NCBI GenBank assembly: GCA_937907425.1
Contig: CALCIE010000081.1
Span: 62,001-126,000 of the forward strand
DNA from: ZC4RG42 sp003242425
GTDB lineage: Bacteria > Pseudomonadota > Gammaproteobacteria > Burkholderiales > SG8-39
Direction: 5' to 3'
DNA length: 64,000 nucleotides
Shown one piece after another: positions 53,234 to 63,338 of the stretch (position 1 is its first letter; every line of letters begins with the position of its first letter). A model generated the notes under the pieces. The model had not been told where the DNA came from. It searched no databases and worked only from the letters and a program-made list of their open reading frames with translations. The position numbers were made by a program, and so were the translations under genes.

Positions 53234-53260
53234 GGTCGGCCGCTCACAGGGCGGCCGACC
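53234..53260. terminator. hairpin at the convergent cynS/uppP ends
   Basis: GGTCGGCCGC (53234-53243) pairs with GCGGCCGACC (53251-53260) around a seven-base loop. It begins about ten bases after the cynS stop and extends into the last codons of convergent uppP. No T-tract is seen. Confidence 0.4.
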
Positions 53261-54074
53261 AGTCCACCCAGCCGGTGTAGGCCGTCCACAGCACGAGCAG
53301 CCCGAACGCGATCCGGTACCACGCGAAGGGCGTGAAGCTGTGGCGCGAGACGAACGCCACCAGCGCCCGCACGGTGAAGAAAGCGGCGATGAAGGCCGCG
53401 ACGAAACCCGCGGCAAGCAGCGCGAAATACTCGAACTCAAACAGCGCGCGGTTCTTGTAGACGTCGTAGACCGTCGCCGCCAGCATGGTCGGGATAGCGA
53501 GGAAGAAGGAGAATTCCGTCGCCGCCTTGCGCGACAGCCCGACGAACAGGCCGCCGATGATGGTCGCGCCCGAACGCGAGGTACCGGGCACCAGGGCGAA
53601 ACATTGGCAAAGCCCCACGAGCAGCGCATCGCGCGCCGTCATCTGATCCACCTCCTGCACGCGCACGGTGTGGCGGCGTTTCTCCGCCCACAGGATGACT
53701 AGGCCGCCCGCTACCAGTGCGATCGCCACCGGTACCGGGGCGAACAGCACGCCTTTGATGAGCTTGTAGAACAGCAGGCCGAGCACCATCGCCGGCAGGA
53801 AGGCAATGAGCAGGTTGAAGGTGAAGCGCTGCGCAACGGGATCGTGCGGCAGTCCCACCGCCACCCGCCACAACCGCACGCGATAGAGCCAGCAGACGGC
53901 CAGGATCGCCCCGAGCTGTATCGCGACCTGGAAGACGCTGCGCAGCGGCTGGCCGAGGAAATCGATCAGGTCGCCGACGACGATGAGATGGCCGGTGCTG
54001 GAAACGGGCAGGAACTCGGTCAGGCCTTCCACCACGCCGAGCACGACGGCTTTCAGGAACAGCAGGACATCCAT
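53244..54074 (-). CDS. uppP: undecaprenyl-diphosphatase
   Basis: This 276-residue integral membrane enzyme recycles undecaprenyl pyrophosphate to the monophosphate carrier for peptidoglycan and O-antigen synthesis. It shows the two signature motifs: GLTEFLPVSSTGHLIVVGDL near residue 20 and PGTSRSGATIIGGLF near residue 165. There are about eight membrane spans and the length is typical. It is convergent with cynS and appears monocistronic. Confidence 0.96.
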   Translation of the reverse strand: MDVLLFLKAVVLGVVEGLTEFLPVSSTGHLIVVGDLIDFLGQPLRSVFQVAIQLGAILAVCWLYRVRLWRVAVGLPHDPVAQRFTFNLLIAFLPAMVLGLLFYKLIKGVLFAPVPVAIALVAGGLVILWAEKRRHTVRVQEVDQMTARDALLVGLCQCFALVPGTSRSGATIIGGLFVGLSRKAATEFSFFLAIPTMLAATVYDVYKNRALFEFEYFALLAAGFVAAFIAAFFTVRALVAFVSRHSFTPFAWYRIAFGLLVLWTAYTGWVDWSAAL

Positions 54075-54139
54075 GGGCGCGATTCTACAGGCCGCGCCCG
54101 GCTGCGCCGGTATTCAAAGAGGGAGCAGGGAAGCCGGTT

Positions 54140-54316
54140 TCAGATTGCGCCGGCGGTACCGTCGTGCTGCGGCGGCAAGACGGGCGGCGGGGAATTGGAG
54201 GCGAGCTCCGAGGCCGCGAACGCGCCGAGCACCATGCCCGACTGCGTGAGCAGTTCCGCAGGAAGGTTGTATTCCGCCCAGTCGAAGGGGCAGGCATCGT
54301 CGTCGAGTAAAGCCAT
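54140..54316 (-). CDS. possible small hypothetical protein
   Basis: This is a short open frame of 58 residues beginning MALLDDDACPFDWAEYNL; a GTG nine codons upstream would give 67. A possible promoter on the same strand, TTCACA and TATCTA spaced by 17 bases, lies about 40-70 bases upstream. No strong Shine-Dalgarno sequence and no known domain are seen. It fills most of the 458-bp space between uppP and thiC, which otherwise contains only the thiC terminator. It may be a real small protein or chance. Confidence 0.35.
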   Translation of the reverse strand: MALLDDDACPFDWAEYNLPAELLTQSGMVLGAFAASELASNSPPPVLPPQHDGTAGAI

Positions 54317-54479
54317 GGCCGGACCGGTCGCAATCGCTCGCACGCCCTGAATCTAGATAAAGACGTGCCCGCGCGCTGTGAACCTTTGTGACGACGGAAT
54401 GCTGACACCCGATTGTGTCAGCGCGATGGCGCCGCAATGGCGGAAGCGGCACCGAACCTGGCGGCGGCATCGCGCGACG

Positions 54480-54515
54480 AAAAAAAAGCCATGCCGGCAT
54501 GAGCCGGCATGGCTT
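54480..54515 (-). terminator. intrinsic terminator of thiC
   Basis: On the minus strand AAGCCATGCCGGC pairs with GCCGGCATGGCTT around a four-base loop, followed by eight T residues. It lies 17 bases after the thiC stop and is a textbook Rho-independent terminator. Confidence 0.9.
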
Positions 54516-54532
54516 CGGTCCGGTCGCGGCGC

Positions 54533-56446
<1,914 letters not shown>

Positions 56447-56449
56447 CGA

Positions 56450-56483
56450 ATCGCTCCTTTCAAAACGCCGAGGGAGGAGCGAT
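56450..56483 (-). promoter_or_regulatory. thiC Shine-Dalgarno / anti-Shine-Dalgarno pair
   Basis: In the thiC leader ATCGCTCC (56476-56483, minus-strand reading) is an exact complement of GGAGCGAT (56450-56457), which holds the Shine-Dalgarno sequence of thiC. Pairing would hide the ribosome site. The element lies just downstream of the TPP aptamer, fitting ligand-controlled translation initiation. Confidence 0.65.
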
Positions 56484-56499
56484 GGAATGAGGGCTGGTT

Positions 56500-56590
56500 C
56501 CGACGCTTCCCTGCGGCGGCATTATCCGCATCAGGTTCCAAGGGACTCTCTCACCCGGCCACGCCTTGCGGCGCGCCAGGACCCCTAGGT
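56500..56590 (-). ncRNA. TPP riboswitch aptamer (THI element)
   Basis: The leader RNA of thiC carries GGGTGAGAGAGTCCC, then GGAACCTGATGCGGATAATG and the closing GCCGCAGGGAAG, the conserved core of the TPP aptamer, opened by CTAGGGGTCC. It lies about 55 bases upstream of the thiC ATG. TPP binding would lower ThiC production. No equivalent was found ahead of thiS-thiG. Confidence 0.95.
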
Positions 56591-56700
56591 CGTAAGCCGG
56601 ACGGTACCCCAAAACGCCCGGCGCATCAATGACGGGCCGCTAGGGTTTCCGCCCGGATCCGCTTCGCGGATCGCCGGTACGTCCCCGCGTCTCGCCCGGA

Positions 56701-56709
56701 TGCTAAAAT
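56701..56709 (+). promoter_or_regulatory. extended -10 element of the pcm operon
   Basis: TGCTAAAAT is an extended -10 lying 34 bases ahead of the pcm start. No good -35 is visible. The sequence resembles the elements before folD and thiS. Confidence 0.45.
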
Positions 56710-56742
56710 CGCCCGCATTTTGCCCTGCTAACGAAAAGCAAA

Positions 56743-57396
56743 ATGAACATCGAGCAAGCCCGTTTCAACATGGTCGAGCAGCAGATCCGGCCCTGGGAGG
56801 TGCTGGATCAGTCGGTGCTCGATCTGCTGTACGTGGTCCGGCGCGAGGAGTTCGTGCCGGAAGCCTACAAATCGCTGGCGTTCTCCGATCTCGAGATCCC
56901 GATCGGCGAGGGCGAGCGGATGCTGCAGCCCAAGGTCGAGGCGCGCATCCTGCAGGAAGTGGCGCCGAAGCGGACCGACCGCGTACTCGAAGTGGGAACG
57001 GGTAGCGGCTATCTCACCGCGCTGCTAGCGCATCGCGCCCAGCACGTCTACAGCGTGGAGATCTCCCCCACGCTGCTGGCGTTCGGCGAGGCGAACCTGC
57101 GCCGGGCCGGCGTCGACAACGTCACCCTCGAACAGGGCGACGGGGCGCGCGGCTGGAGCAAGCACGCCCCCTACGACGTCATCGTTCTGGGCGGCTCGAC
57201 GCCGGTGCTCGCCGACGAGCTGCTGGCGCAACTGAAGGTGGGCGGGCGACTGTTCGCCATCGTCGGCGAGGAGCCGGTGATGCAAGCCCAGCTCATCACC
57301 TGCACCGGTCCCGGCAGCTACAACACGATCGGGTTGTTCGAAACCTGCGTGGCGCCTCTTAAGAACGCTCCGCAACCGGCGCGGTTCGAGTTCTGA
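56743..57396 (+). CDS. pcm: protein-L-isoaspartate O-methyltransferase family protein
   Basis: This 217-residue SAM-dependent methyltransferase is of the PIMT family, which repairs isoaspartate in damaged proteins. It has MVEQQIRPWEVLDQSVLDL, the family loop GEGERMLQPKVEARIL, motif I VLEVGTGSGYLTALLA and post-motif YSVEISPTLLAFGEANL. The IGEGxxMxQP form differs slightly from the classical PIMT GYGQTISQP, as is usual for copies located by tolC. It overlaps the next rhodanese gene by one base. Confidence 0.88.
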   Translation: MNIEQARFNMVEQQIRPWEVLDQSVLDLLYVVRREEFVPEAYKSLAFSDLEIPIGEGERMLQPKVEARILQEVAPKRTDRVLEVGTGSGYLTALLAHRAQHVYSVEISPTLLAFGEANLRRAGVDNVTLEQGDGARGWSKHAPYDVIVLGGSTPVLADELLAQLKVGGRLFAIVGEEPVMQAQLITCTGPGSYNTIGLFETCVAPLKNAPQPARFEF

Positions 57397-57719
57397 TGCG
57401 CCAGATCACTCCCAAACAGCTGCACGACTGGCTCTCGGACCCGAACCGCGAATCACCCGTCGTGCTGGATGTGCGCGAAGACTGGGAACTGGAGATCTGC
57501 AGCCTGCCCGACAGCGTGCGCATCCCCATGAACAGCATTCCCGGCCGCCATCAGGAACTCGATCCTGAGCGCGATATCGTCGTGGTCTGCCATCACGGCG
57601 GGCGCAGCATGCAGGTCGCTTCCTTCCTGGTGCAGAACGGCTTCACCAATGTTTACAACCTCAGCGGCGGCGTGGATGCCTGGGCACGCGAAGTAGACCC
57701 TACCATGGCGACCTACTGA
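57396..57719 (+). CDS. rhodanese-like domain protein
   Basis: This 107-residue single-domain rhodanese resembles GlpE-type small sulfurtransferases. The active-site Cys65 lies in VVVCHHGGRSMQVASFL. VLDVREDWELEICSLP is the conserved early strand, and the C-terminus NLSGGVDAWAREVDP is typical. It is translationally coupled to pcm (TGATG) and precedes tolC by 54 bases. The pcm-rhodanese-tolC order is common in betaproteobacteria; the functional link is not known. Confidence 0.92.
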   Translation: MRQITPKQLHDWLSDPNRESPVVLDVREDWELEICSLPDSVRIPMNSIPGRHQELDPERDIVVVCHHGGRSMQVASFLVQNGFTNVYNLSGGVDAWAREVDPTMATY

Positions 57720-57773
57720 ATCCGCCAAAGGGACGGGCGTCGGCCCGCGCAAACAACGACCAAAGGGAGTGCC

Positions 57774-59186
57774 ATGAAGCGGATGTCGACGTGGATCAGC
57801 AATGCCCTGCGGCGGGGCGCGGTGATCGGGCTGCTCGTCGCGGCCCTGCCGGCGCAGGCGATCGATCTGTTGGAGGCGTACCGGCTGGCCCTTCAGAACG
57901 ACCCGGAATTCGCCGCCGCCCGCGCGCAGCTGGAGGCCGGACGCGAGGCGCTGGCGCAGGGTCGCGCGCTGCTGCTGCCGATCATCACGGGTTCGGCCAA
58001 CACCAACATCAATGACGTCGACAACCGCACGCAGGGCTTCGACCGGCGCTACAACAGCCACGGCTGGAGCATCACCCTCACCCAGCCGTTGTTCCGCTGG
58101 CAGAACATCATGCAGTACCGCCAGGCGGAATATCAGGTTCAGCAGGCCGAGGCGCGCTTCGGCCAGGCCGCGCAGGACCTCATCGTGCGCGTCGCGGAAG
58201 CGTATTTCAACGCCCTGGCGGCGCAGGACAACCTCGAGTTCGTGCGTGCCAACAAGGCCGCCATCGCCGAACAGCTCGCCCAGGCCAAGCGCAATTTCGA
58301 GGTCGGCACCGCGACCATCACCGACACCAACGAGGCGCAGGCACGCTACGACCTCGCCACCGCCCAGGAACTGGCCGCCGTCAACGAAGTGGAAGTCACG
58401 CGCCGCAACCTGGAACGGATCATCGGCGTGGTGCCGGACCGCCTCGCGCCGTTGCGCCCCGATCTGCAACTCGCGCCGCCCGAGCCCGCCGACATGAACG
58501 CCTGGGTGGAGGCCGCACTTGCCGGCAACTTCGGCGTGCTGGCGAACCAGGCCGCCTATGAAATCGCCGCGCGCCAGGTCGAGGTGCAGCGTGCCGGGCA
58601 TTATCCGACCCTGGACGCCGTCGCGAGCTATCAGGACAGCACCTCGCTCGGCGGCGGACTGGCCAGCCCCACGGCGCAGCGCCAGAACACCAACGCGGCC
58701 GTCATCGGCCTGCAGCTCAACGTGCCCCTGTTCGAGGGCGGTTCGGTGTCCTCGCGCACACGCGAGGCAGTCGCGTTGCGCGAGGCGGCGCGCAACAATC
58801 TCGAAGCGGCGCGGCGCGCCGCGGAATTCAGCGCCCGTCAGGCCTTCCTGAACGTCACCAACGGGCGTGCCCAGGTGCAGGCGCTTGAGCAGGCGCTGGT
58901 CTCGAGCGAAACCGCCCTGGAGTCCAACCGCGTCGGCTACGAAGTCGGCGTGCGGATCAACATCGACGTGCTGAACGCGCAGCAGCAGGTCTTCCAGACC
59001 AAGCGCGATCTCGCCCGCGCCCGCTACGACACCATCCTCAACGGCCTGCGGCTGGGCGCGGCCGCGGGGGCGCTGTCGGAAGAACAGGTGCGGGCGGTGA
59101 ACCAGCTGCTTCTCACCGCCCGACCGGAAGCGCCCGCTCCGCAGCCGGGGCCGGTGCGCCTGCCGGATGCGGCGCCACAGCGCTAG
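57774..59186 (+). CDS. tolC: TolC family outer-membrane protein
   Basis: This 470-residue trimeric outer-membrane channel serves type I secretion and multidrug efflux. The signal peptide spans about residues 1-27 (ending PAQA). The internal duplication is visible as the two halves beginning LLEAYRLALQNDPEFAAARAQ and NFGVLANQAAYEIAARQVE. Long coiled-coil helices follow each, with the NxxVGxR-type turn GYEVGVRINIDVLNAQQQVF. The C-terminus is Pro-rich. Its 3' end overlaps convergent waaA by four bases. No inner-membrane pump is adjacent. Confidence 0.94.
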   Translation: MKRMSTWISNALRRGAVIGLLVAALPAQAIDLLEAYRLALQNDPEFAAARAQLEAGREALAQGRALLLPIITGSANTNINDVDNRTQGFDRRYNSHGWSITLTQPLFRWQNIMQYRQAEYQVQQAEARFGQAAQDLIVRVAEAYFNALAAQDNLEFVRANKAAIAEQLAQAKRNFEVGTATITDTNEAQARYDLATAQELAAVNEVEVTRRNLERIIGVVPDRLAPLRPDLQLAPPEPADMNAWVEAALAGNFGVLANQAAYEIAARQVEVQRAGHYPTLDAVASYQDSTSLGGGLASPTAQRQNTNAAVIGLQLNVPLFEGGSVSSRTREAVALREAARNNLEAARRAAEFSARQAFLNVTNGRAQVQALEQALVSSETALESNRVGYEVGVRINIDVLNAQQQVFQTKRDLARARYDTILNGLRLGAAAGALSEEQVRAVNQLLLTARPEAPAPQPGPVRLPDAAPQR

Positions 59187-60436
59187 ATCAGGGATTCGAG
59201 CAGCGCCAGGGTGCGCTCGGTCGCGCCGCGGTGCGCGGCGGTGAAACGCAGCCCCGCCTCGCGCATCGCCGCCCGCTTCGAGGCGTCGCGCAACAGAGCC
59301 GCAGCCTGGCCGACCGCCTCGTCGGCGTCTCGCACCTGAACGGCGGCGCCCGCTTCGATCGCGCCGGCGGCAGCCTGCGCGAAATTGAAAGTCGAAGGCC
59401 CGATCAGCACCGGCGCGCCGGCGGCGCAGGCCTCGATCAGATTCTGCGCGCCGTAAGGCAGCAGGCTGCCGCCGATGAACGCCACCTCGCATGCGGCATA
59501 GTAGGCTGCCATCTCGCCCATGCTGTCGCCGAGCACATAGCGACACGCAGCCGGCACGGGCCGCGATTCGCTGCGGCGCACGTAGGCGCCGCGCTTCGCC
59601 AGCAAGGCCGCCACCTCGTCGAAGCGCTGCGGATGGCGCGGCACGATGACGACGAGCACCTCCTCTCCCGGCGGCGCACGATCGAGCGCGTCGAGGATGA
59701 GCGTCTCCTCGCCCTCGCGCGTGCTCGCGAAGAGCAGCACCGGCCGCTCACCGTACAAGGCGCGCAGCGCCGCGGCCCGCGCGGGCGTATCCGGCGGCGG
59801 CGTCATGTCGAACTTCACATTGCCGGTGACGTGCACGTCGCACGCGCCCAGGCCGCGAAAACGCGCCGCGTCATCGTCCGACTGCGCGGCGATCCGCGTC
59901 ACTTCGGCGAACATCCGCCGCGCGAAGCGCCCCAGGCGCGCATAGCCCCGCGCCGAACGCGCCGAGAGACGGGCGTTCACCAGCGCGACGGGCACGCCCT
60001 GCCGGCGGCATTGCGCGACCAGATTGGGCCACAACTCGGTTTCCATGAGCACCGCGAGCGCGGGCCGGTAATGGGCGAGGAAACGGCGCATCGCCCACGG
60101 ATAGTCGTACGGCAGCCAGGCGATTTCGGCGAAACCGCCGTACAGCTCCTGCGCCGCAGCGCGGCCGGTGGCGGTCATCTGAGTGACCAGCAGACGATGG
60201 CCGGGGAAGCGCTCGCGCAAGGCGCGGACGAGGCTCGCCGCCGCACGCGTTTCGCCGAGCGAGACGGCGTGCACCCAGATCAGCGGCCCTTCCGGCCGGG
60301 GCGCATAGCGCAGACCGAAGCGCTGCGCCCAGTCGGCGCGGTAGCCGGGCTCGCGCCGCCCGCGCCACCACAGCCGCAGCGGCAGGAACGGCAAGACCAG
60401 ATGAAGGAGCAGGTTATAGAGCGCGCGCAGCATCAA
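59183..60436 (-). CDS. waaA: 3-deoxy-D-manno-octulosonic acid transferase
   Basis: This 417-residue inner-membrane-associated glycosyltransferase adds Kdo from CMP-Kdo to lipid A precursor. It shows an N-terminal hydrophobic anchor (about 1-22), IWVHAVSLGETRAAASLVRAL with the catalytic glutamate, MTATGRAAAQELYG, LVNARLSARSARGYARLG and VAFIGGSLLPYGAQNLIEAC in the CMP-Kdo-binding domain. Length is typical. It is coupled to waaC (four-base overlap) and convergent with tolC. Confidence 0.95.
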   Translation of the reverse strand: MMLRALYNLLLHLVLPFLPLRLWWRGRREPGYRADWAQRFGLRYAPRPEGPLIWVHAVSLGETRAAASLVRALRERFPGHRLLVTQMTATGRAAAQELYGGFAEIAWLPYDYPWAMRRFLAHYRPALAVLMETELWPNLVAQCRRQGVPVALVNARLSARSARGYARLGRFARRMFAEVTRIAAQSDDDAARFRGLGACDVHVTGNVKFDMTPPPDTPARAAALRALYGERPVLLFASTREGEETLILDALDRAPPGEEVLVVIVPRHPQRFDEVAALLAKRGAYVRRSESRPVPAACRYVLGDSMGEMAAYYAACEVAFIGGSLLPYGAQNLIEACAAGAPVLIGPSTFNFAQAAAGAIEAGAAVQVRDADEAVGQAAALLRDASKRAAMREAGLRFTAAHRGATERTLALLESLI

Positions 60437-61392
60437 CCGAGCTCAGCCACTTCGCCGAGCGCATCCAGCACTTCGGCGGCGGTGGGCGCTTCCCCCATCC
60501 CGCCGCGGAAAGCCGTCGGCCCGCGCCCCAGGGGACCGTGATGCAGCGGCCGCGTGGCGACGTAGATACCGACCACCGGGACCTCGAAGGCGACCGCGAG
60601 ATGCATGAGACCGGTATCGACCCCGACCACGGCCGTGGCGTGCGCGAGCAGCGCCCCCGCCTCGTCCACCCGCAGTTGCGGCGCCACCTGGGCATCCGGG
60701 ATGAACTTCGCCAGCCGCTCGGCCCGGGCACGCTCCTCGTCGTTGCCCCAGGGCAGCACACAGACGATCCCGCGTGAAGCCAGCCAGCGCCCCGCCTCGA
60801 TCCAATTCGCCTCCGACCACAGCTTTTCGCTGCGCGCCGTGGAATGCAGCAACACCACATAGCGCGGTGCCTCGATCCATCCCGGACGCGCCGGTTTGCG
60901 CAGGCCGTAGTCGATCGCTTCGTCCGGTGCGTAACCGAAAGCCCGCGCAGCCAGCCCCCGGTAATGCCAGATGCGGTGCACGTCCGGCGGAAATTCGAAC
61001 GTGTGGTCGTAGAAGCGCGCCACGAAAGGCTCACGCACGGTTCCGGGGCCGAAGCCGTACACCGGCCCCCTCGCAAGCATCGCGGGAATCACACTTTTCA
61101 ACAAACCCTGCGAATCGATTACGGCGTCATAGCACCCGCCGCGCAGCGTCCTGCGCAACTCCAAAAACTCTCTACAGAATGTCGTCAACGAACGACTTTT
61201 GCGCCACCGCCGTAGCGCAAAGGGAATCGCACGCCTCACACCGGCGTGCAACCGCATGAGCGGCACGTAGGCTTCCTCCACCAGCCAGTCCAAGCTCAAC
61301 TCCTTGACATGCCGCTGCATGTCGGTCACGGCGGGAAAGGTCTGGACCACGTCGCCGAGCGACGAAACACGGATGAGCAAAACGGTGGGCAT
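60433..61392 (-). CDS. waaC: lipopolysaccharide heptosyltransferase I
   Basis: This 319-residue GT9-family enzyme transfers the first L-glycero-D-manno-heptose to Kdo of the LPS inner core. Signatures include VLLIRVSSLGDVVQTFPAVTD, IDSQGLLKSVIPAMLARG, VVLLHSTARSEKLW and VVGVDTGLMHLAVAFEVPVVGI. It heads waaC-waaA. A TATAAT lies 46 bases upstream, but no clear Shine-Dalgarno sequence precedes the ATG. Confidence 0.95.
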   Translation of the reverse strand: MPTVLLIRVSSLGDVVQTFPAVTDMQRHVKELSLDWLVEEAYVPLMRLHAGVRRAIPFALRRWRKSRSLTTFCREFLELRRTLRGGCYDAVIDSQGLLKSVIPAMLARGPVYGFGPGTVREPFVARFYDHTFEFPPDVHRIWHYRGLAARAFGYAPDEAIDYGLRKPARPGWIEAPRYVVLLHSTARSEKLWSEANWIEAGRWLASRGIVCVLPWGNDEERARAERLAKFIPDAQVAPQLRVDEAGALLAHATAVVGVDTGLMHLAVAFEVPVVGIYVATRPLHHGPLGRGPTAFRGGMGEAPTAAEVLDALGEVAELG

Positions 61393-61437
61393 TGATATTG
61401 CTGAATTGTTGCCGACGATGAAGCGTCTGGGACACGC

Positions 61438-61443
61438 ATTATA
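61438..61443 (-). promoter_or_regulatory. TATAAT -10 element of waaC-waaA
   Basis: A perfect TATAAT on the minus strand lies about 46 bases ahead of the waaC ATG in the divergent waaC-rfbA region. No matching -35 is seen at 16-18 bases. Confidence 0.45.
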
Positions 61444-61586
61444 GAGAGTGTCGCCCGCAGGCGGCCGTCCGGCACTCGTTTCCCAAGACGCTCACGAATG
61501 ACATCGCGCTACGCATCGGGAGAACTGCCCCTCCCAGGTCGCACAGCGCGCGGTCCTTCGCACAATTTTCGCCCTCAGGAGCTCGG

Positions 61587-62468
61587 ATGAAACGAAAAGG
61601 CATCATTCTCGCCGGGGGCGTCGGCAGTCGCCTCCATCCGGCGACGTTATCCGTTTCCAAGCAGCTGCTGCCCGTCTTCGACAAGCCGATGATCTATTAC
61701 CCGCTCAGCACACTCATGCTGGCAGGCATCCGCGACATCCTGATCGTTTCGACGCCGCGGGACATTCCCCGCTTTCAGTGGTTGCTGGGCGACGGTGCGC
61801 AATGGGGCATCAATCTCCAGTATGCAGTGCAGCCCTCGCCCGGCGGCATCGCACAGGCTTTCATCATAGGTGCCTCCTTCGTCGGCCGCGACCCGTCCGC
61901 TCTGATCCTGGGCGACAACATCTTCTACGGCCATGATCTGGCAGCGCTGCTGAGCCGCGCTGCACAACGCAGGAAAGGCGCCACGGTGTTCGCCTACCAT
62001 GTCCACGATCCCGAACGCTACGGCGTGGTCGAGTTCGCCCCCGACGGGAAAGCTGTCAATCTGGAAGAGAAACCCGCCGCTCCCAAATCGAACTACGTCG
62101 TCACCGGTCTCTACTTCTACGACGAGTGCGTCGTGGAGTACGCACGAAGCCTCGAACCGTCCGCGCGCGGCGAACTCGAGATCACTGACCTGAACCGTCT
62201 GTATTTGGAGCGCGGCATGCTCCACGTGGAAATCATGGGGCGCGGCTACGCGTGGCTGGACACCGGTACGCACGAGTCGCTCCTCGACGCCAGTCAGTTC
62301 ATTGCCACCCTCGAACATCGCCAGGGGCTGAAAGTGGCCTGCCCGGAGGAGATCGCGTACCGGCAGGGCTGGATCGACGCATGCCAGCTGGAAGCCCTGG
62401 CGCAGCCGTTATGCAAGAACGGCTACGGACAGTACCTCTTGCGCGTACTCAGGGAAGCCGTGGCCTAG
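61587..62468 (+). CDS. rfbA: glucose-1-phosphate thymidylyltransferase
   Basis: This 293-residue nucleotidyltransferase makes dTDP-glucose from glucose 1-phosphate and dTTP, the first step to dTDP-rhamnose and related sugars. The nucleotide motif is GIILAGGVGSRLHPATLSVS (usually GTRLYP). SKQLLPVFDKPMIYYPLST, ALILGDNIFYGHD and EEKPAAPKSNYVVTGLYFYD follow. AGGAG precedes the start. rfbB, rfbC and rfbD are not within the window. Its neighbours are an O-antigen-type exporter, so it supplies surface polysaccharide. Confidence 0.96.
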   Translation: MKRKGIILAGGVGSRLHPATLSVSKQLLPVFDKPMIYYPLSTLMLAGIRDILIVSTPRDIPRFQWLLGDGAQWGINLQYAVQPSPGGIAQAFIIGASFVGRDPSALILGDNIFYGHDLAALLSRAAQRRKGATVFAYHVHDPERYGVVEFAPDGKAVNLEEKPAAPKSNYVVTGLYFYDECVVEYARSLEPSARGELEITDLNRLYLERGMLHVEIMGRGYAWLDTGTHESLLDASQFIATLEHRQGLKVACPEEIAYRQGWIDACQLEALAQPLCKNGYGQYLLRVLREAVA

Positions 62469-62510
62469 AGACCCCGTCCGTTGCATCCGTTTCGATCGGA
62501 GGGTTCGTAC

Positions 62511-63338
62511 GTGAATCCGCACGTTGTAGCGCCTGTGTCTTTACCCGCCATGATCGGAAGCGTGGTCACGAACTGGCACCTAGTCGTCCAGCTGACCAAA
62601 CGCGACGTCGTGGGCCGCTACCGCGGTTCGGTTATGGGCCTGCTTTGGTCCTTCTTCCATCCCCTGTTCATGCTCGCGGTCTACACTTTCGTCTTTTCCG
62701 TCGTGTTCAAGGCCAGGTGGGGCGGTCCGGATGAATCGCGCGCACAGTTCGCCGTCGTGCTGTTCGCAGGATTGATCGTGCACAACCTATTCGCCGAAGT
62801 CATCAACCGCGCGCCGGGCCTCATCCTGAGCAATGCGAACTACGTAAAGAAAGTCGTCTTTCCGCTCGAGGTCCTGCCGGTCGTGACCATGGGATCGGCC
62901 CTCTTCCACGCGGCGGTCAGTCTCGTGGTGCTGCTGCTTGCCTTTCTGTTGTTGAATGGTTACGTACACGTTACCGCGGTGTTCATCCCCCTGGTTTTGA
63001 TTCCGCTCATGACCGCGACGCTAGGCGTCGCGTGGATGCTCGCGTCCCTGGGCGTTTACGCGCGCGACGTCGGGCAGTTCGTGGGAACGGTAACGACCGT
63101 TCTGTTGTTTCTGTCCCCAGTGTTCTTTCCGATCAGCGCGGTGCCCCCATTTCTACAGGGCTGGATGTTGCTGAACCCCCTCACTTTCATCATCGAACAG
63201 ATCCGCTCGGTGCTGATCTGGGGCAGTGCACCCGACTGGTCCGGGCTCGCGCTCTACATGCTCATCGCCCTTGCAGTTGCCTGGGCGGGATACGCTTGGT
63301 TCCAGAGGACGCGTAAGGGATTCGCCGATGTCCTCTGA
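62511..63338 (+). CDS. wzm: polysaccharide ABC exporter permease (Wzm-like)
   Basis: This 275-residue ABC-2-type permease has about six membrane spans. The family segment LTKRDVVGRYRGSVMGLLWS precedes the first span, FAGLIVHNLFAEVINRAPGL and ANYVKKVVFPLEVLPVV are typical Wzm/TagG elements, and the last periplasmic loop reads LLNPLTFIIEQIRSVLIWG. It would export undecaprenyl-linked O-antigen or similar polysaccharide. The GTG start at 62511 follows GGAGGG by seven bases; an in-frame TTG at 62481 has no such site. It overlaps the ATPase gene by 11 bases. Confidence 0.92.
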   Translation: MNPHVVAPVSLPAMIGSVVTNWHLVVQLTKRDVVGRYRGSVMGLLWSFFHPLFMLAVYTFVFSVVFKARWGGPDESRAQFAVVLFAGLIVHNLFAEVINRAPGLILSNANYVKKVVFPLEVLPVVTMGSALFHAAVSLVVLLLAFLLLNGYVHVTAVFIPLVLIPLMTATLGVAWMLASLGVYARDVGQFVGTVTTVLLFLSPVFFPISAVPPFLQGWMLLNPLTFIIEQIRSVLIWGSAPDWSGLALYMLIALAVAWAGYAWFQRTRKGFADVL

